Shown: piece by piece, positions 26,124 through 34,351 of the stretch
Numbering within the stretch: the first letter of the stretch is position 1
How the letters are laid out: each line of letters opens with the position of its first letter
NCBI GenBank assembly: GCA_002281575.1
Contig: NCGN01000005.1
Location: 146,837 to 210,836, forward strand
Reading direction: 5' to 3'
DNA length: 64,000 nt
Source of the DNA: Sphingobacteriia bacterium 28-36-52
GTDB lineage: Bacteria; Bacteroidota; Bacteroidia; Chitinophagales; Chitinophagaceae
Program-made: the position numbers and the translations under genes
The notes under the pieces: generated by a model
What the model was told of the DNA's origin: nothing
Database searches by the model: none
Seen by the model: the letters and a program-made list of their open reading frames with translations, nothing else

Positions 26124-27230
26124 TTAGTATCCCCTTCCGCCTGTTAAAACAGAATAGATTTTTGGAACCAATTTCCTGATTAATTCACCAACTGCAATAC
26201 TAATTGCTATTACTAACAATGGAATTAATAAATAACAGGTTATTCTGTTTAGCCAAAAATTGGACGTAATATTTAATGCGTAAGTCATTAAATATGGAAG
26301 CATGGGTACATGTAAGGCAAATATGAAAAAAGAGTGTTTGCTTATATGGAGAAACCATTTTTGGTTGATGGTATATTTTATAATTGGATCTATTCCATAC
26401 CATATAGCAACCATTCCACAAAGAATGGCTATTCTATGTAAAATGGTGAGTGTTAAATGTGTTTTAATGACATTGGGCTCAAGCTCGAATGCCATAAAAG
26501 TTTTAATTACACTAATTCCTACAAATAGTATAAAAAATATTCCAATGCTTAACCACTGGGGCCTTTTCTCTAAAAAAATCCCCTTTTTTTGTGCCAATAC
26601 TCCAACACTAAAAAAGAATAAACCTTGGCCATCTAATATAAAAAACTGAATGGGAAAGAACCAGATAAGAAAAGTAAAACTCAACCAAATAATTGGAACT
26701 TTTTGTAAGACCCATCTAATAAATGGATAAATAAGATTGTATATAAACAATGCCATAATAAACCAAAGCTGAAAGGCAATAGGTGTAAAAATCCACCTAA
26801 AGAAAATGCCATTCCAACCAATTTCACTATACGGCCTATTATCACCCATTTGATCTATTCCTGTTTGAGCTATAATTGCTGCACTGCCCTTAAATTGTTG
26901 TAGTGCATAAGTAAACAACAATGCAATTGCGCTCCATAATAAATATGGAATCATTAAAGTCTTAACTCTTTTTTTGATACTTTCTATATAAGACCTTGAA
27001 TCAAATAAAGCAAATAAATATCCGGAAATAATGAACAAGAGCGGTATCCTAAACCTAAGGAGTCCGTTGGCAAATAAATATTCAAAAAAACTAGTAAAAC
27101 TCAGGGGCTCTTCTACGATGCTATAAGGAGCTAAATAAGTCTCCTTTAAATTGTACCCGTGCACATAAGACAGCAAACAAATACTAATGAAAGTAAAAAA
27201 TCTGAATTTTTGGCTAAGTGCTCTATTCAT
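26124..27230 (-). CDS. Membrane acyltransferase, family 3
   Basis: Integral membrane protein of 368 residues with about ten hydrophobic helices, of the acyltransferase-3 (OatA/OafB-like) family that transfers acyl groups to sugars or lipids. The early segment FRFFTFISICLLSYVHGY replaces the usual motif around the catalytic His: only one His (in YVHGYN, near residue 24) is present there. LLFIISGYLFALFDSRSYIESIKKRVKTLMIPYLLWSA near 61-98 is typical of the family (loop R-R-...-P-Y). It lies six bases after the kinase gene and is expected to share its transcript. A link between acylation and the sensed signal is conjecture. Confidence 0.85.
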   Translation of the reverse strand: MNRALSQKFRFFTFISICLLSYVHGYNLKETYLAPYSIVEEPLSFTSFFEYLFANGLLRFRIPLLFIISGYLFALFDSRSYIESIKKRVKTLMIPYLLWSAIALLFTYALQQFKGSAAIIAQTGIDQMGDNRPYSEIGWNGIFFRWIFTPIAFQLWFIMALFIYNLIYPFIRWVLQKVPIIWLSFTFLIWFFPIQFFILDGQGLFFFSVGVLAQKKGIFLEKRPQWLSIGIFFILFVGISVIKTFMAFELEPNVIKTHLTLTILHRIAILCGMVAIWYGIDPIIKYTINQKWFLHISKHSFFIFALHVPMLPYLMTYALNITSNFWLNRITCYLLIPLLVIAISIAVGELIRKLVPKIYSVLTGGRGY

Positions 27231-27236
27231 TGTTTT

Positions 27237-30200
27237 TTATTGAACAGGTATTTGTAATTGAATATTGGTTCCTTTATTTAATTCAGAATTGATTATTAAA
27301 ATACCATTCAAAGCATCTGAACGCTTCTTCATATTACCCAAGCCATTTCCATTATCTGTGGTTTTTGTATCAAAACCTAACCCATTGTCTTTGATAGATA
27401 AGATTAATTTTTTACCAATAACAGTAAGTTCAACTGTAATATTTGAAGATTTTGAATATTTGGCTGCATTATTAATGGCTTCTTTAAAAATTAGAAAGAA
27501 ATCTCTGCGCGCTTCCATATTCAATTTAACTTCATTAACCATATCGGCACATAAGAATTGGAGTTCAATGTCTTTTGCTTCACACACATTGGTGGCAAAC
27601 TCTCGCATTCTTGCCACAATTTTTTGCATACTGTCGTTAGCCGGTTTGATGCTCCAAACAATATCATCCATTGCTTCCATCATTCTTTGACTATTGTCCG
27701 AAATTTTATTCAAGTATTCTCCTGTTTTAATATTATCGCTAAGCCTTGCTTTAGCCATTGAACTTAAAATATTAATGGTGCTAAGTGTGCTACCCATATC
27801 GTCGTGTAAATCTCTTGCTACCCTTGTTCTAATATTTTCTACTTCTATTAATTTATTTAACCTTAATCGATGCATGGTATAGGCTATTAAAGCTACCATG
27901 GTTAATAATAGGCTAATAAACCACCCCGTTCTCCAAAATGGTGGTCTAATATAGATTTGCATGCTACTAATATTGTTAGACCTATTGCCATCATTGTCTT
28001 CGCAATAAATTTGAAAAGTATAATTGCCAGGCCTTAAATATGAGTAGTTAACCGTATTATTTCTATCTGCTTTAATCCAATCCTGGTCTATCCCTACCAT
28101 TTTATAATAGTAAGTAAGCTTATCTCTTAGGATAAAGCTGAGTGCAGAAAAACTTATTGAAAAACTGTTTTGATGCGAATTCAACAATACTTTAGGTAAT
28201 AATTGCAAAGAATCTACTGGTATATAAGTATTGGAGAGTTTAAAGTCGGTAAAAGCTACATCAGGAGGTGTTGTATTATTAGTAAATGCTGTAGGCGAAA
28301 AAAATAATAAGCCATTTGATCCAGCAAATAAAACAAATTGATCGCTGGTAATATAATCTGCTTCAGTGGTTAAGTTGGCTATTACAACACCATCCTTTTT
28401 TTCATATGGAGTGATAACACCATTTACTGGATTATATCTGCAAAGCCCATTTCTTGTAATCATCCAGCAGTTTCCTTTATGGTCTTTCCTAATGCGTAAT
28501 ACCGAATTGGCTGGTAACCCATCTTCTGTTGTTAGCCAAGTTACTTTTTTTGTTTTTTTATTAATAAAATTGAGTGCGCCAGCAGCAAACACCAATGTAC
28601 TATCATTTAATTGGTCTATATCGTCTCCACCTTTTTGAAAAAGTGGATTTGTTTTATCTGAAACAGAATAGTGATGCACTAATGTTTTTCCATCTCCAGT
28701 AAAACAATACAAACCTTGATTTAAAGACGTTACCCATAATAGCCCTTCTGAATCAAAGAAAATTTTTCTAACGATGGTTCCTATTTTCTGAACCACATCA
28801 AAACCTTTTCCATTGTATTTAATAATATCTCCCCGCTGTGTGCTCATCCAAATATTCCCTTTGGGGTCTTCTGTTATAAATCGAATAGTAGCACCTGCAA
28901 CTTCCTTAACTTCTAAATATTGCATTTTTTTAAGAGAAGTGTCGTACACCATGTACTTGCCTCCTTGACAGCCCAACCAAATTTTTCCATTACTATGTTG
29001 ATATAAACTCCAGATTTGTTGGTATTGAATTTTAGACTCGCCTTTAATATGCTTGGGCATATTATTGAGTAAATCATTTTTGTAACTAGCTAAATTTTTT
29101 GATAAAGTAAGAATGCCTGCGCCCCATGTACTCAACCAGTATCCGCCATTTTTTAATTCGAGAATATCTGTTATTTCTATTCCTCCTTTTGTTTCACTAA
29201 AAATAAAGTTGACAACATTGCCACTGCTACTTTGATCACTTGACATATATAAACCATTGTCGCTGGCAATCCATATATTACCATCTCTGTCTTCGGTCAT
29301 ATGATGTATATACTCATACTGAATGCCAATGCTACTTCCAAATTCACTTTTATATAAGTTAAATTTGTTCAACCTTTGATTATAGCTGTATAAAGCATTG
29401 CTTCCATACATCCATAGGCTCCCTGTTTTACTTTCAAAAAAATACCTTAACTCTTCATATTGTGGATTTACATTTAAGCCCGAAGTGTCTGTTAATTCTT
29501 TACCAGCATAATTAAAAACCTGTCTTATATGCCTATCGGGCCAATCAAAAATCCAATACCTTTCCTGCTTGTCAATATATATTTCAGTTATATTTTTCCA
29601 TTTATTTTTTTTATTGAGTAATGGTATTTGCAATGGATTATTTTCTGAAGTGTACACTTTTTTGTTTTTCCTATCATAAACCGCTAGTCCTTTATTTAAG
29701 CATGCAAACCAAATTTGTTCAGTTTTTGTATTCTCTGCAAACGCCTGATTAGCTACCCATCCTGCTGGTAGTATCATTTCATGTTCTGGAAGAAATGCTT
29801 TTTTACTTTGGTTATACCTGAATAATCCTACACCTTGGATATTCAAAAAAGTATTTTGTTTACTGTCTTGCTGCAAACGCATTGAACTTTTTGAAGGTAT
29901 TGCTGTGGTAGATTGAATGGGAATGGTTTGATAAACCAATGAAGCATGATTGAACAGACCAATTTTACCTTGAGATGCAAAATTGAGCAACAGCTCCTGT
30001 TTCCCTACTGGAATTATTTGATGTAAGTCTGCAATAGGTAAATCATCTTTACTACGCTTACTAGTACCGTAATTGATAAATCTATTTCCATCAAATCGTT
30101 GGAGTCCATTTGCAGTCCCTACCCACATAAAACCCAGCTTGTCTTGGTAAACAGTATAAGTAACATTAGAGGCTAATCCCAAGCCATCTTCTTTTCCAAT

Positions 30201-30284
30201 TTTTAAAAATGCATATCCCTCCTTTTGTGCCATGGAAATTAAACTCACATGCAATAATAGAAAGGCGAGGATCCATTTTTTCAT
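27237..30284 (-). CDS. Propeller/Y_Y_Y sensor histidine kinase
   Basis: Membrane sensor kinase of 1015 residues from ATG 30284, with a signal peptide (MKKWILAFLLLHVSLISMAQ). A periplasmic two-component propeller region (about 25-690) contains repeated blades such as FMWVGTANGLQRFDG, NIWIASDNGLYMS and NCWMITRNGLCRYNP. It is followed by a Y_Y_Y domain (about 695-765), one membrane helix near 775-797, a HisKA_3 domain with His827 (RVARDLHDDMG) and a C-terminal HATPase (NNAAKYS, DNGLGF, GNGLGNM). Unlike the hybrid one-protein regulators of Bacteroides, it has no fused receiver; the separate NarL-type regulator nearby is the likely partner. The ligand may be a carbohydrate or other envelope-derived compound, which is inference. 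Confidence 0.93.
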   Translation of the reverse strand: MKKWILAFLLLHVSLISMAQKEGYAFLKIGKEDGLGLASNVTYTVYQDKLGFMWVGTANGLQRFDGNRFINYGTSKRSKDDLPIADLHQIIPVGKQELLLNFASQGKIGLFNHASLVYQTIPIQSTTAIPSKSSMRLQQDSKQNTFLNIQGVGLFRYNQSKKAFLPEHEMILPAGWVANQAFAENTKTEQIWFACLNKGLAVYDRKNKKVYTSENNPLQIPLLNKKNKWKNITEIYIDKQERYWIFDWPDRHIRQVFNYAGKELTDTSGLNVNPQYEELRYFFESKTGSLWMYGSNALYSYNQRLNKFNLYKSEFGSSIGIQYEYIHHMTEDRDGNIWIASDNGLYMSSDQSSSGNVVNFIFSETKGGIEITDILELKNGGYWLSTWGAGILTLSKNLASYKNDLLNNMPKHIKGESKIQYQQIWSLYQHSNGKIWLGCQGGKYMVYDTSLKKMQYLEVKEVAGATIRFITEDPKGNIWMSTQRGDIIKYNGKGFDVVQKIGTIVRKIFFDSEGLLWVTSLNQGLYCFTGDGKTLVHHYSVSDKTNPLFQKGGDDIDQLNDSTLVFAAGALNFINKKTKKVTWLTTEDGLPANSVLRIRKDHKGNCWMITRNGLCRYNPVNGVITPYEKKDGVVIANLTTEADYITSDQFVLFAGSNGLLFFSPTAFTNNTTPPDVAFTDFKLSNTYIPVDSLQLLPKVLLNSHQNSFSISFSALSFILRDKLTYYYKMVGIDQDWIKADRNNTVNYSYLRPGNYTFQIYCEDNDGNRSNNISSMQIYIRPPFWRTGWFISLLLTMVALIAYTMHRLRLNKLIEVENIRTRVARDLHDDMGSTLSTINILSSMAKARLSDNIKTGEYLNKISDNSQRMMEAMDDIVWSIKPANDSMQKIVARMREFATNVCEAKDIELQFLCADMVNEVKLNMEARRDFFLIFKEAINNAAKYSKSSNITVELTVIGKKLILSIKDNGLGFDTKTTDNGNGLGNMKKRSDALNGILIINSELNKGTNIQLQIPVQ

Positions 30285-30298
30285 TACAAACAAATTTA
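30285..30298 (-). promoter_or_regulatory. Putative promoter of the sensor kinase gene
   Basis: TAAATTTG on the minus strand (30298-30291) is an exact TAnnTTTG box, six bases from the ATG at 30284. It does not show the 35.5-base operator spacing, so the kinase gene appears to be outside the regulon. Confidence 0.45.
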
Positions 30299-30336
30299 CA
30301 AATGCTGTTTGGAAATTAGCACTATGTGAGGTAAAA

Positions 30337-30352
30337 CCACATGTTTATGTGA
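30337..30352 (+). promoter_or_regulatory. Upstream operator C in the GIN-gene control region
   Basis: CCACAT-GTTT-ATGTGA matches eleven of twelve positions of the motif. Its centre lies 42 bases upstream of operator D, four helical turns, which would allow two dimers to bind on the same DNA face. A lone half-site ATGTGA is at 30324-30329. Confidence 0.55.
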
Positions 30353-30378
30353 GCACCAAACCTATTAGGGTTCACTTT

Positions 30379-30425
30379 TCACATCTATGTGCGATTGTTA
30401 TTGATTTTATGAATGGGCATTTTTG
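30379..30425 (+). promoter_or_regulatory. Operator D and promoter of the GIN-domain gene
   Basis: TCACAT-CTAT-GTGCGA (30379-30394) has one perfect and one degenerate half-site. The centre is 35.5 bases before TTTG (30422-30425). The gene start at 30457 follows after a 31-base leader. Confidence 0.6.
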
Positions 30426-30456
30426 CTGTCTTAAAATAATTAAAAAATTCAATTGT

Positions 30457-30945
30457 ATGAAAAACTTATTCTTATCATTGGCATTAACAGCACTTTGTTT
30501 TAGTGCATTTGCTTCAACTGGCTTGAAGCCAACTTTTAAAGCAGGCAAAGCTATGGCTGCGCCTTACAAGCGGTTGGTTGTATATGGAAATTTAAAAGTA
30601 GTACTTGTTAGTGCAGATCAACAACATGTTTCAATTGCACCTCAATCTGAATCCGAAAAAGTAAATACCATTTATAGTAAAAATGAATTGGTATTAGACG
30701 GCTCATCTGTTAGTGAACTAGGTCAAGTTACTGTAAGGGTTCCAGTAAATCAGCTAGAATTACTCGATATAATCGGCAATGCTACAGTGCTTTCTGAAAG
30801 TACTTTAAATATTAGTAATCTAATTGTGACAATGCAGGGCGAAGGAAAAATTAATATTAAAAATACCGGTTCAATTAAAGTTAAATCTGATGCTGGCTAC
30901 CAATTTAAAACGATCACTCAAAAAGGTAAAGTTTGTATTGAATAA
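30457..30945 (+). CDS. Exported GIN/DUF2807-like beta-helix protein
   Basis: Exported protein of 162 residues from ATG 30457 (MKNLFLSLALTALCFSAFAS); the 75 upstream in-frame codons have no sensible start and cover the operators. The mature part resembles the head-GIN-domain (DUF2807) family: YKRLVVYGNLKVVLVSADQ, then short repeating beta strands VRVPVNQLELLDIIGNATV and IKNTGSIKVKSDAG, which fit a small beta-helix. GIN proteins are abundant in Bacteroidota and often regulated by envelope signals, but their function is not known. Two operator copies lie upstream and a terminator follows the gene. Confidence 0.8.
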   Translation: MKNLFLSLALTALCFSAFASTGLKPTFKAGKAMAAPYKRLVVYGNLKVVLVSADQQHVSIAPQSESEKVNTIYSKNELVLDGSSVSELGQVTVRVPVNQLELLDIIGNATVLSESTLNISNLIVTMQGEGKINIKNTGSIKVKSDAGYQFKTITQKGKVCIE

Positions 30946-31013
30946 GGTAAAAAGAGTATTGTCTAGTATTCCTTTGGTTACGTATTCATATATAGGTTTT
31001 GTTATTAAGCAAG

Positions 31014-31037
31014 GTCCCAGCTATGCTGGGACTTTTT
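31014..31037 (+). terminator. Rho-independent terminator after the GIN-domain gene
   Basis: GTCCCAGC (31014-31021) pairs with GCTGGGAC (31025-31032) around TAT and is followed by TTTTT. It separates the GIN gene from the DinB-like gene that starts at 31051. Confidence 0.85.
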
Positions 31038-31050
31038 AAATCATTTAATC

Positions 31051-31659
31051 ATGAATAACCCGCAAGATTTTATTAAAACCCTTTCTAAGCAATTGGCTCA
31101 GATAGAAAAAATTTTTGAGCAAGATGTTTTGAAAGCAAATGAAGATAGTTTAAGTGTAATACCCAACTATGGTGGTTGGTCTATTCTACAGGTATTAGAT
31201 CATTTAAATTTTTATAATAGATGGTATCTGCCAAAAATGGAAATGGCAATTAATAAAAGTATTACACAAAAGAAACGCCCACCTGAATTCTATAAGTCTG
31301 GGTGGTTGGGCGCTTATTTTGTTAAAATGATACAGCCAAAACCAGATGGAAACCTTACTTCTAAAATGGTTGCACCTAAAAATGCCATTCCTGCAACTAT
31401 ATTAAATTCAGAAAAGGTATTAAATGAATTTTCAACTCATCTAGCTCATTTAAGTAATCTGCTATACTTGGCCATGAATACTGATATCAGCAATACTCGT
31501 GTTGTTACTTCACTTTCCTCTTGGGTTAGTTTAAAAACGGGCGACAGTTTCGCTTTTTTAATAGCGCATATGGAAAGGCATTTTGTTCAGATTGTGCGAA
31601 TTAAACAAAGCATACCACATAAATATGTGGTTTCCGAGTTGGAAAAAGAGGCAGTTTAA
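31051..31659 (+). CDS. DinB-like putative metal-dependent protein
   Basis: Soluble protein of 202 residues of the DinB/YfiT four-helix-bundle superfamily. The three expected metal-binding His can be placed: one in ILQVLDHLNFYNRWY near residue 49 and two in FLIAHMERHFVQIVRI near 170-175. Members include thiol transferases (bacillithiol, mycothiol) and many proteins of unknown role. No close specificity clue is visible. It sits between two regulon genes, but the terminator at 31014 and the lack of an operator at a fixed distance suggest separate control, with its own TTTTG-like box near 30998. Operator-like site G overlaps the end of the coding sequence. Confidence 0.85.
   Translation: MNNPQDFIKTLSKQLAQIEKIFEQDVLKANEDSLSVIPNYGGWSILQVLDHLNFYNRWYLPKMEMAINKSITQKKRPPEFYKSGWLGAYFVKMIQPKPDGNLTSKMVAPKNAIPATILNSEKVLNEFSTHLAHLSNLLYLAMNTDISNTRVVTSLSSWVSLKTGDSFAFLIAHMERHFVQIVRIKQSIPHKYVVSELEKEAV
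31615..31630 (+). promoter_or_regulatory. Operator-like site G within the DinB-like gene
   Basis: CCACAT-AAAT-ATGTGG is a nearly perfect palindrome with ten of twelve matches to the motif. No TTTG lies 35.5 bases downstream. It is 124 bases upstream of operator E, so it may be an accessory site or chance. Confidence 0.4.
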
Positions 31660-31717
31660 TCAACAAATGGTAAAATGTAAAGATGAATGGTGGCTTAAAA
31701 AAGAATTGGCTTCTTTC

Positions 31718-31739
31718 ACTCCTTTTAGGGAGTTTTTTT
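31718..31739 (+). terminator. Probable terminator after the DinB-like gene
   Basis: ACTCC (31718-31722) pairs with GGAGT (31729-31733), loop TTTTAG, followed by TTTTTT. The T run ends where operator E begins. Confidence 0.65.
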
Positions 31740-31785
31740 CACCTCTTTATGTGATTTTCTTGCTGCTTTAAATCAGCAACTTTTG
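31739..31785 (+). promoter_or_regulatory. Operator E and promoter of the outer-membrane barrel gene
   Basis: TCACCT-CTTT-ATGTGA (31739-31754) matches eleven of twelve motif positions. The centre is 35.5 bases before TTTG (31782-31785), and the ATG at 31804 is 18 bases further on. Confidence 0.68.
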
Positions 31786-31803
31786 TATCCTCAAACATTT
31801 TTT

Positions 31804-34227
31804 ATGTCAAAGTTATTTACACTCTTCTTTTTTGTAGGATTATTTCTTTCTGCTTCTGCTGCAAAAGAAAATAACATTAATGGTTCTGTTATAGCAGACG
31901 GAAAGCCAATAAGTGGTGCAGTTGTTTATTTATTAAAAGACACGGGTACTGTAATTGTAAAAACAACTATTACCGATACAGATGGTAAGTTTAGTTTTAC
32001 CAGTACCCTGGCTAATTTTCGTATAACCGTTAATGCTATGGGTTATAATGAATTTACCAGTAGCGTTAAACAACCAGGATTACCCATTGAAGCTGTATTA
32101 ACGGCTTCCGAAAAATTAATGACTGCTGTTACAGTTGTTGCTCAAAGAAAACTGGTAGAAGTTAAAACCGATAAAACAGTTATTAACGTTGATGCTGCCC
32201 CAACCAATATAGGAACTACTGCATTGGAAGTGCTTGAAAAAGCACCTGGTGTAATGGTAGACAAAGATGGAAATATTTCTATGTTAGGTAAAGCTGGGGT
32301 GGTTATCATGATTGATGGTAAGCCAACTTACATGAGTAGTGCCGATGTAGCTAATTATTTAAAATCATTAAGCAGCAGTCAGCTAGATCAAATTGAATTA
32401 ATTACACAGCCTTCTGCAAAATTTGATGCGGCAGGTAATGCTGGAATAATTAATATAAAAACCAAAACCAATAAACCAATGGGTACCAATGGATCAATTG
32501 GTGCAACTTATTCTCAGGGTGTAAACCGAAGATTGTCGTTGAATGGTAGTTTAGGATATAGAAAAGGGAAGTTGAACTTATTTGGAAGTGTTAACTACTT
32601 TGATAACATTTCATTTAATGAAGTGTATTTATCTCGCAATATTCGTAATCCAAACACCAAAGAAATACTATCTGTTTTAGACCAAACTACTGGCATGAGT
32701 GTTCATGTAAAACCTTTTAATACTAAGTTCAGCTTAGATTATTTGGCTACAAAGAATACGAGTTTTGGAATGGCATTCTCAGGAAATTTTAATAGTAACT
32801 TTTTTAAGTTACCTACTAGAATGGAAGTGATTAACTCGACAGGTGTTTTACAGGGTGTTTATAATTCTGTTACTGAAAATGCAATGAACATAAATAATAT
32901 TATTGGTAATATTTATTGGAAAACCAAGTTAGATACTACCGGAAGAGAGCTTACCGCAGATATAGACTTCATAAGAAATAGCTCAGACTTTAACCAAACT
33001 ATGAATAGCTATTATTATCCTCAACAAAATAATCCTGCCGAATCTCCTTATATTTTAAAAGGACTTAATCCTTCTGTGGTTAAAGTATATACTGGGAAAA
33101 TTGATTATGTACATCCACTAAAGAAGAATGCAAAATTAGAAGCGGGTATAAAAGCCAGCTTTGTAGAAACAGACAATAATTCATTATTTAATGTTTTAAA
33201 AAATAATGTATGGGAAGTTGATCCAAGAAGCAATGATTTTATTTATAAAGAAAATATTTATGCTGCTTATTTAAATGGAAACAAGCAATGGAAAAAATGG
33301 GGACTACAATTGGGTCTTCGGTTAGAAAATACCATTATGAATGGTGATCAAATTACGACACAGCAAAAGTTTGAAAGAAATTTATTGCAGCTATTTCCAA
33401 CAGCGTTTTTGAGTTACAAGGCTTCTGATATTAGCATGTTTACTATCAATTTTGGAAGAAGAATTGATCGCCCAAACTATCGTGACTTAAACCCCTTTCA
33501 ATTATTGCTAAATCCTTTCACTTATAATCAAGGTAATCCAAATTTGCGTCCTCAGTTTACCAATAATGCCGAATTAGGATATAGTTTTAAAAATGGTATG
33601 ATTACTGCTAAGTTGGGGTATTCAAAAACTACGGATATCATTACCGATATTATTAGAGCAAATGATGCCGAAAAAGTTACTTATCAAACCAGAGAGAATG
33701 TTGCATCAAGAGAGAATATTAATTTGAGCTTGGGATTTAATAAATCTTTAAACAAAATACTCACTACAGGATTCTTTGCAAATATTTATAACAATAAGTA
33801 CAATGGTATTTTCAATAACGAACCATTAGATGAACAGTTTACTTCCTTTTCGCTAAATATGAATAATCAATTCAAGTTTGGTAAAGGTTGGTCTGCGGAA
33901 TTAAGTGGATACTACAATCACAAAGGTTTATTGTTAGCTCAAGCGTTTATTGAACCCATGTGGCAAGTAGGCTTTGGTGTAAGTAAGCAGGTGTTCAAAA
34001 ACAAAGGAACCATCCGATTATCTGCTAGAGACATATTCTTCTCGCAACGAGTAAAGATTGACCAGCGTTACCAAAACCTAGACAGTAAATTTCAACAATA
34101 TTCTGATAGCAGACATGTTGCTCTTTCTTTCACATTCCGGTTTGCCAAGAATGCTTCTAATGTAATAAGAAGAAGCGGAGGCGCATCTCAGGAAGAACAA
34201 AACCGAGTAGGAGGCGGTAACAATTAA
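31804..34227 (+). CDS. TonB-receptor-like outer membrane beta-barrel protein
   Basis: Outer-membrane protein of 807 residues from ATG 31804 with a signal peptide (MSKLFTLFFFVGLFLSASAA). Residues about 22-100 form a carboxypeptidase-regulatory-like domain (NGSVIADGKPISGAVVYLL). A plug-like domain follows (about 125-220: EVLEKAPGVMVDKDGN, SSSQLDQIELITQPSAKFDAAG), and the rest is a large barrel of the OMP_b-brl_3 type with RRIDRPNYRDLNPFQLLLNP near 550. No SusD partner gene is adjacent, unlike polysaccharide-utilisation loci. The tail RRSGGASQEEQNRVGGGNN is hydrophilic and not a typical beta-signal. Predicted to be controlled by operator E. Confidence 0.88.
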   Translation: MSKLFTLFFFVGLFLSASAAKENNINGSVIADGKPISGAVVYLLKDTGTVIVKTTITDTDGKFSFTSTLANFRITVNAMGYNEFTSSVKQPGLPIEAVLTASEKLMTAVTVVAQRKLVEVKTDKTVINVDAAPTNIGTTALEVLEKAPGVMVDKDGNISMLGKAGVVIMIDGKPTYMSSADVANYLKSLSSSQLDQIELITQPSAKFDAAGNAGIINIKTKTNKPMGTNGSIGATYSQGVNRRLSLNGSLGYRKGKLNLFGSVNYFDNISFNEVYLSRNIRNPNTKEILSVLDQTTGMSVHVKPFNTKFSLDYLATKNTSFGMAFSGNFNSNFFKLPTRMEVINSTGVLQGVYNSVTENAMNINNIIGNIYWKTKLDTTGRELTADIDFIRNSSDFNQTMNSYYYPQQNNPAESPYILKGLNPSVVKVYTGKIDYVHPLKKNAKLEAGIKASFVETDNNSLFNVLKNNVWEVDPRSNDFIYKENIYAAYLNGNKQWKKWGLQLGLRLENTIMNGDQITTQQKFERNLLQLFPTAFLSYKASDISMFTINFGRRIDRPNYRDLNPFQLLLNPFTYNQGNPNLRPQFTNNAELGYSFKNGMITAKLGYSKTTDIITDIIRANDAEKVTYQTRENVASRENINLSLGFNKSLNKILTTGFFANIYNNKYNGIFNNEPLDEQFTSFSLNMNNQFKFGKGWSAELSGYYNHKGLLLAQAFIEPMWQVGFGVSKQVFKNKGTIRLSARDIFFSQRVKIDQRYQNLDSKFQQYSDSRHVALSFTFRFAKNASNVIRRSGGASQEEQNRVGGGNN

Positions 34228-34228
34228 A

Positions 34229-34342
34229 ATGAAAAAGATCTCCAATAAAATTGAAAAAATATTAGACAGTTTCTTTCATTTCTTATTACTGTTAAGTGGC
34301 GAAGAGAAGCCAGAAGAAGTATCAATTGATCATATTTTATAA
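34229..34342 (+). CDS. Possible 37-residue small protein
   Basis: Short open frame starting one base after the stop of the barrel gene (TAA-A-ATG), which favours translational coupling. The product begins MKKISNKIEKILDSFFHFLLLLS and ends SIDHIL. The middle is hydrophobic and could be a short membrane or amphipathic helix, followed by an acidic EEKPEE segment. No homologue is recognised, and coding potential is supported only by position and composition. Confidence 0.4.
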   Translation: MKKISNKIEKILDSFFHFLLLLSGEEKPEEVSIDHIL

Positions 34343-34351
34343 ATCATAATA

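Noticed and set aside
30302-30344. Operator control of the sensor kinase gene from site C
   Set aside because: On the minus strand no TTTG/TTTA box lies 35.5 bases from site C; the nearest exact box is 50.5 bases away.
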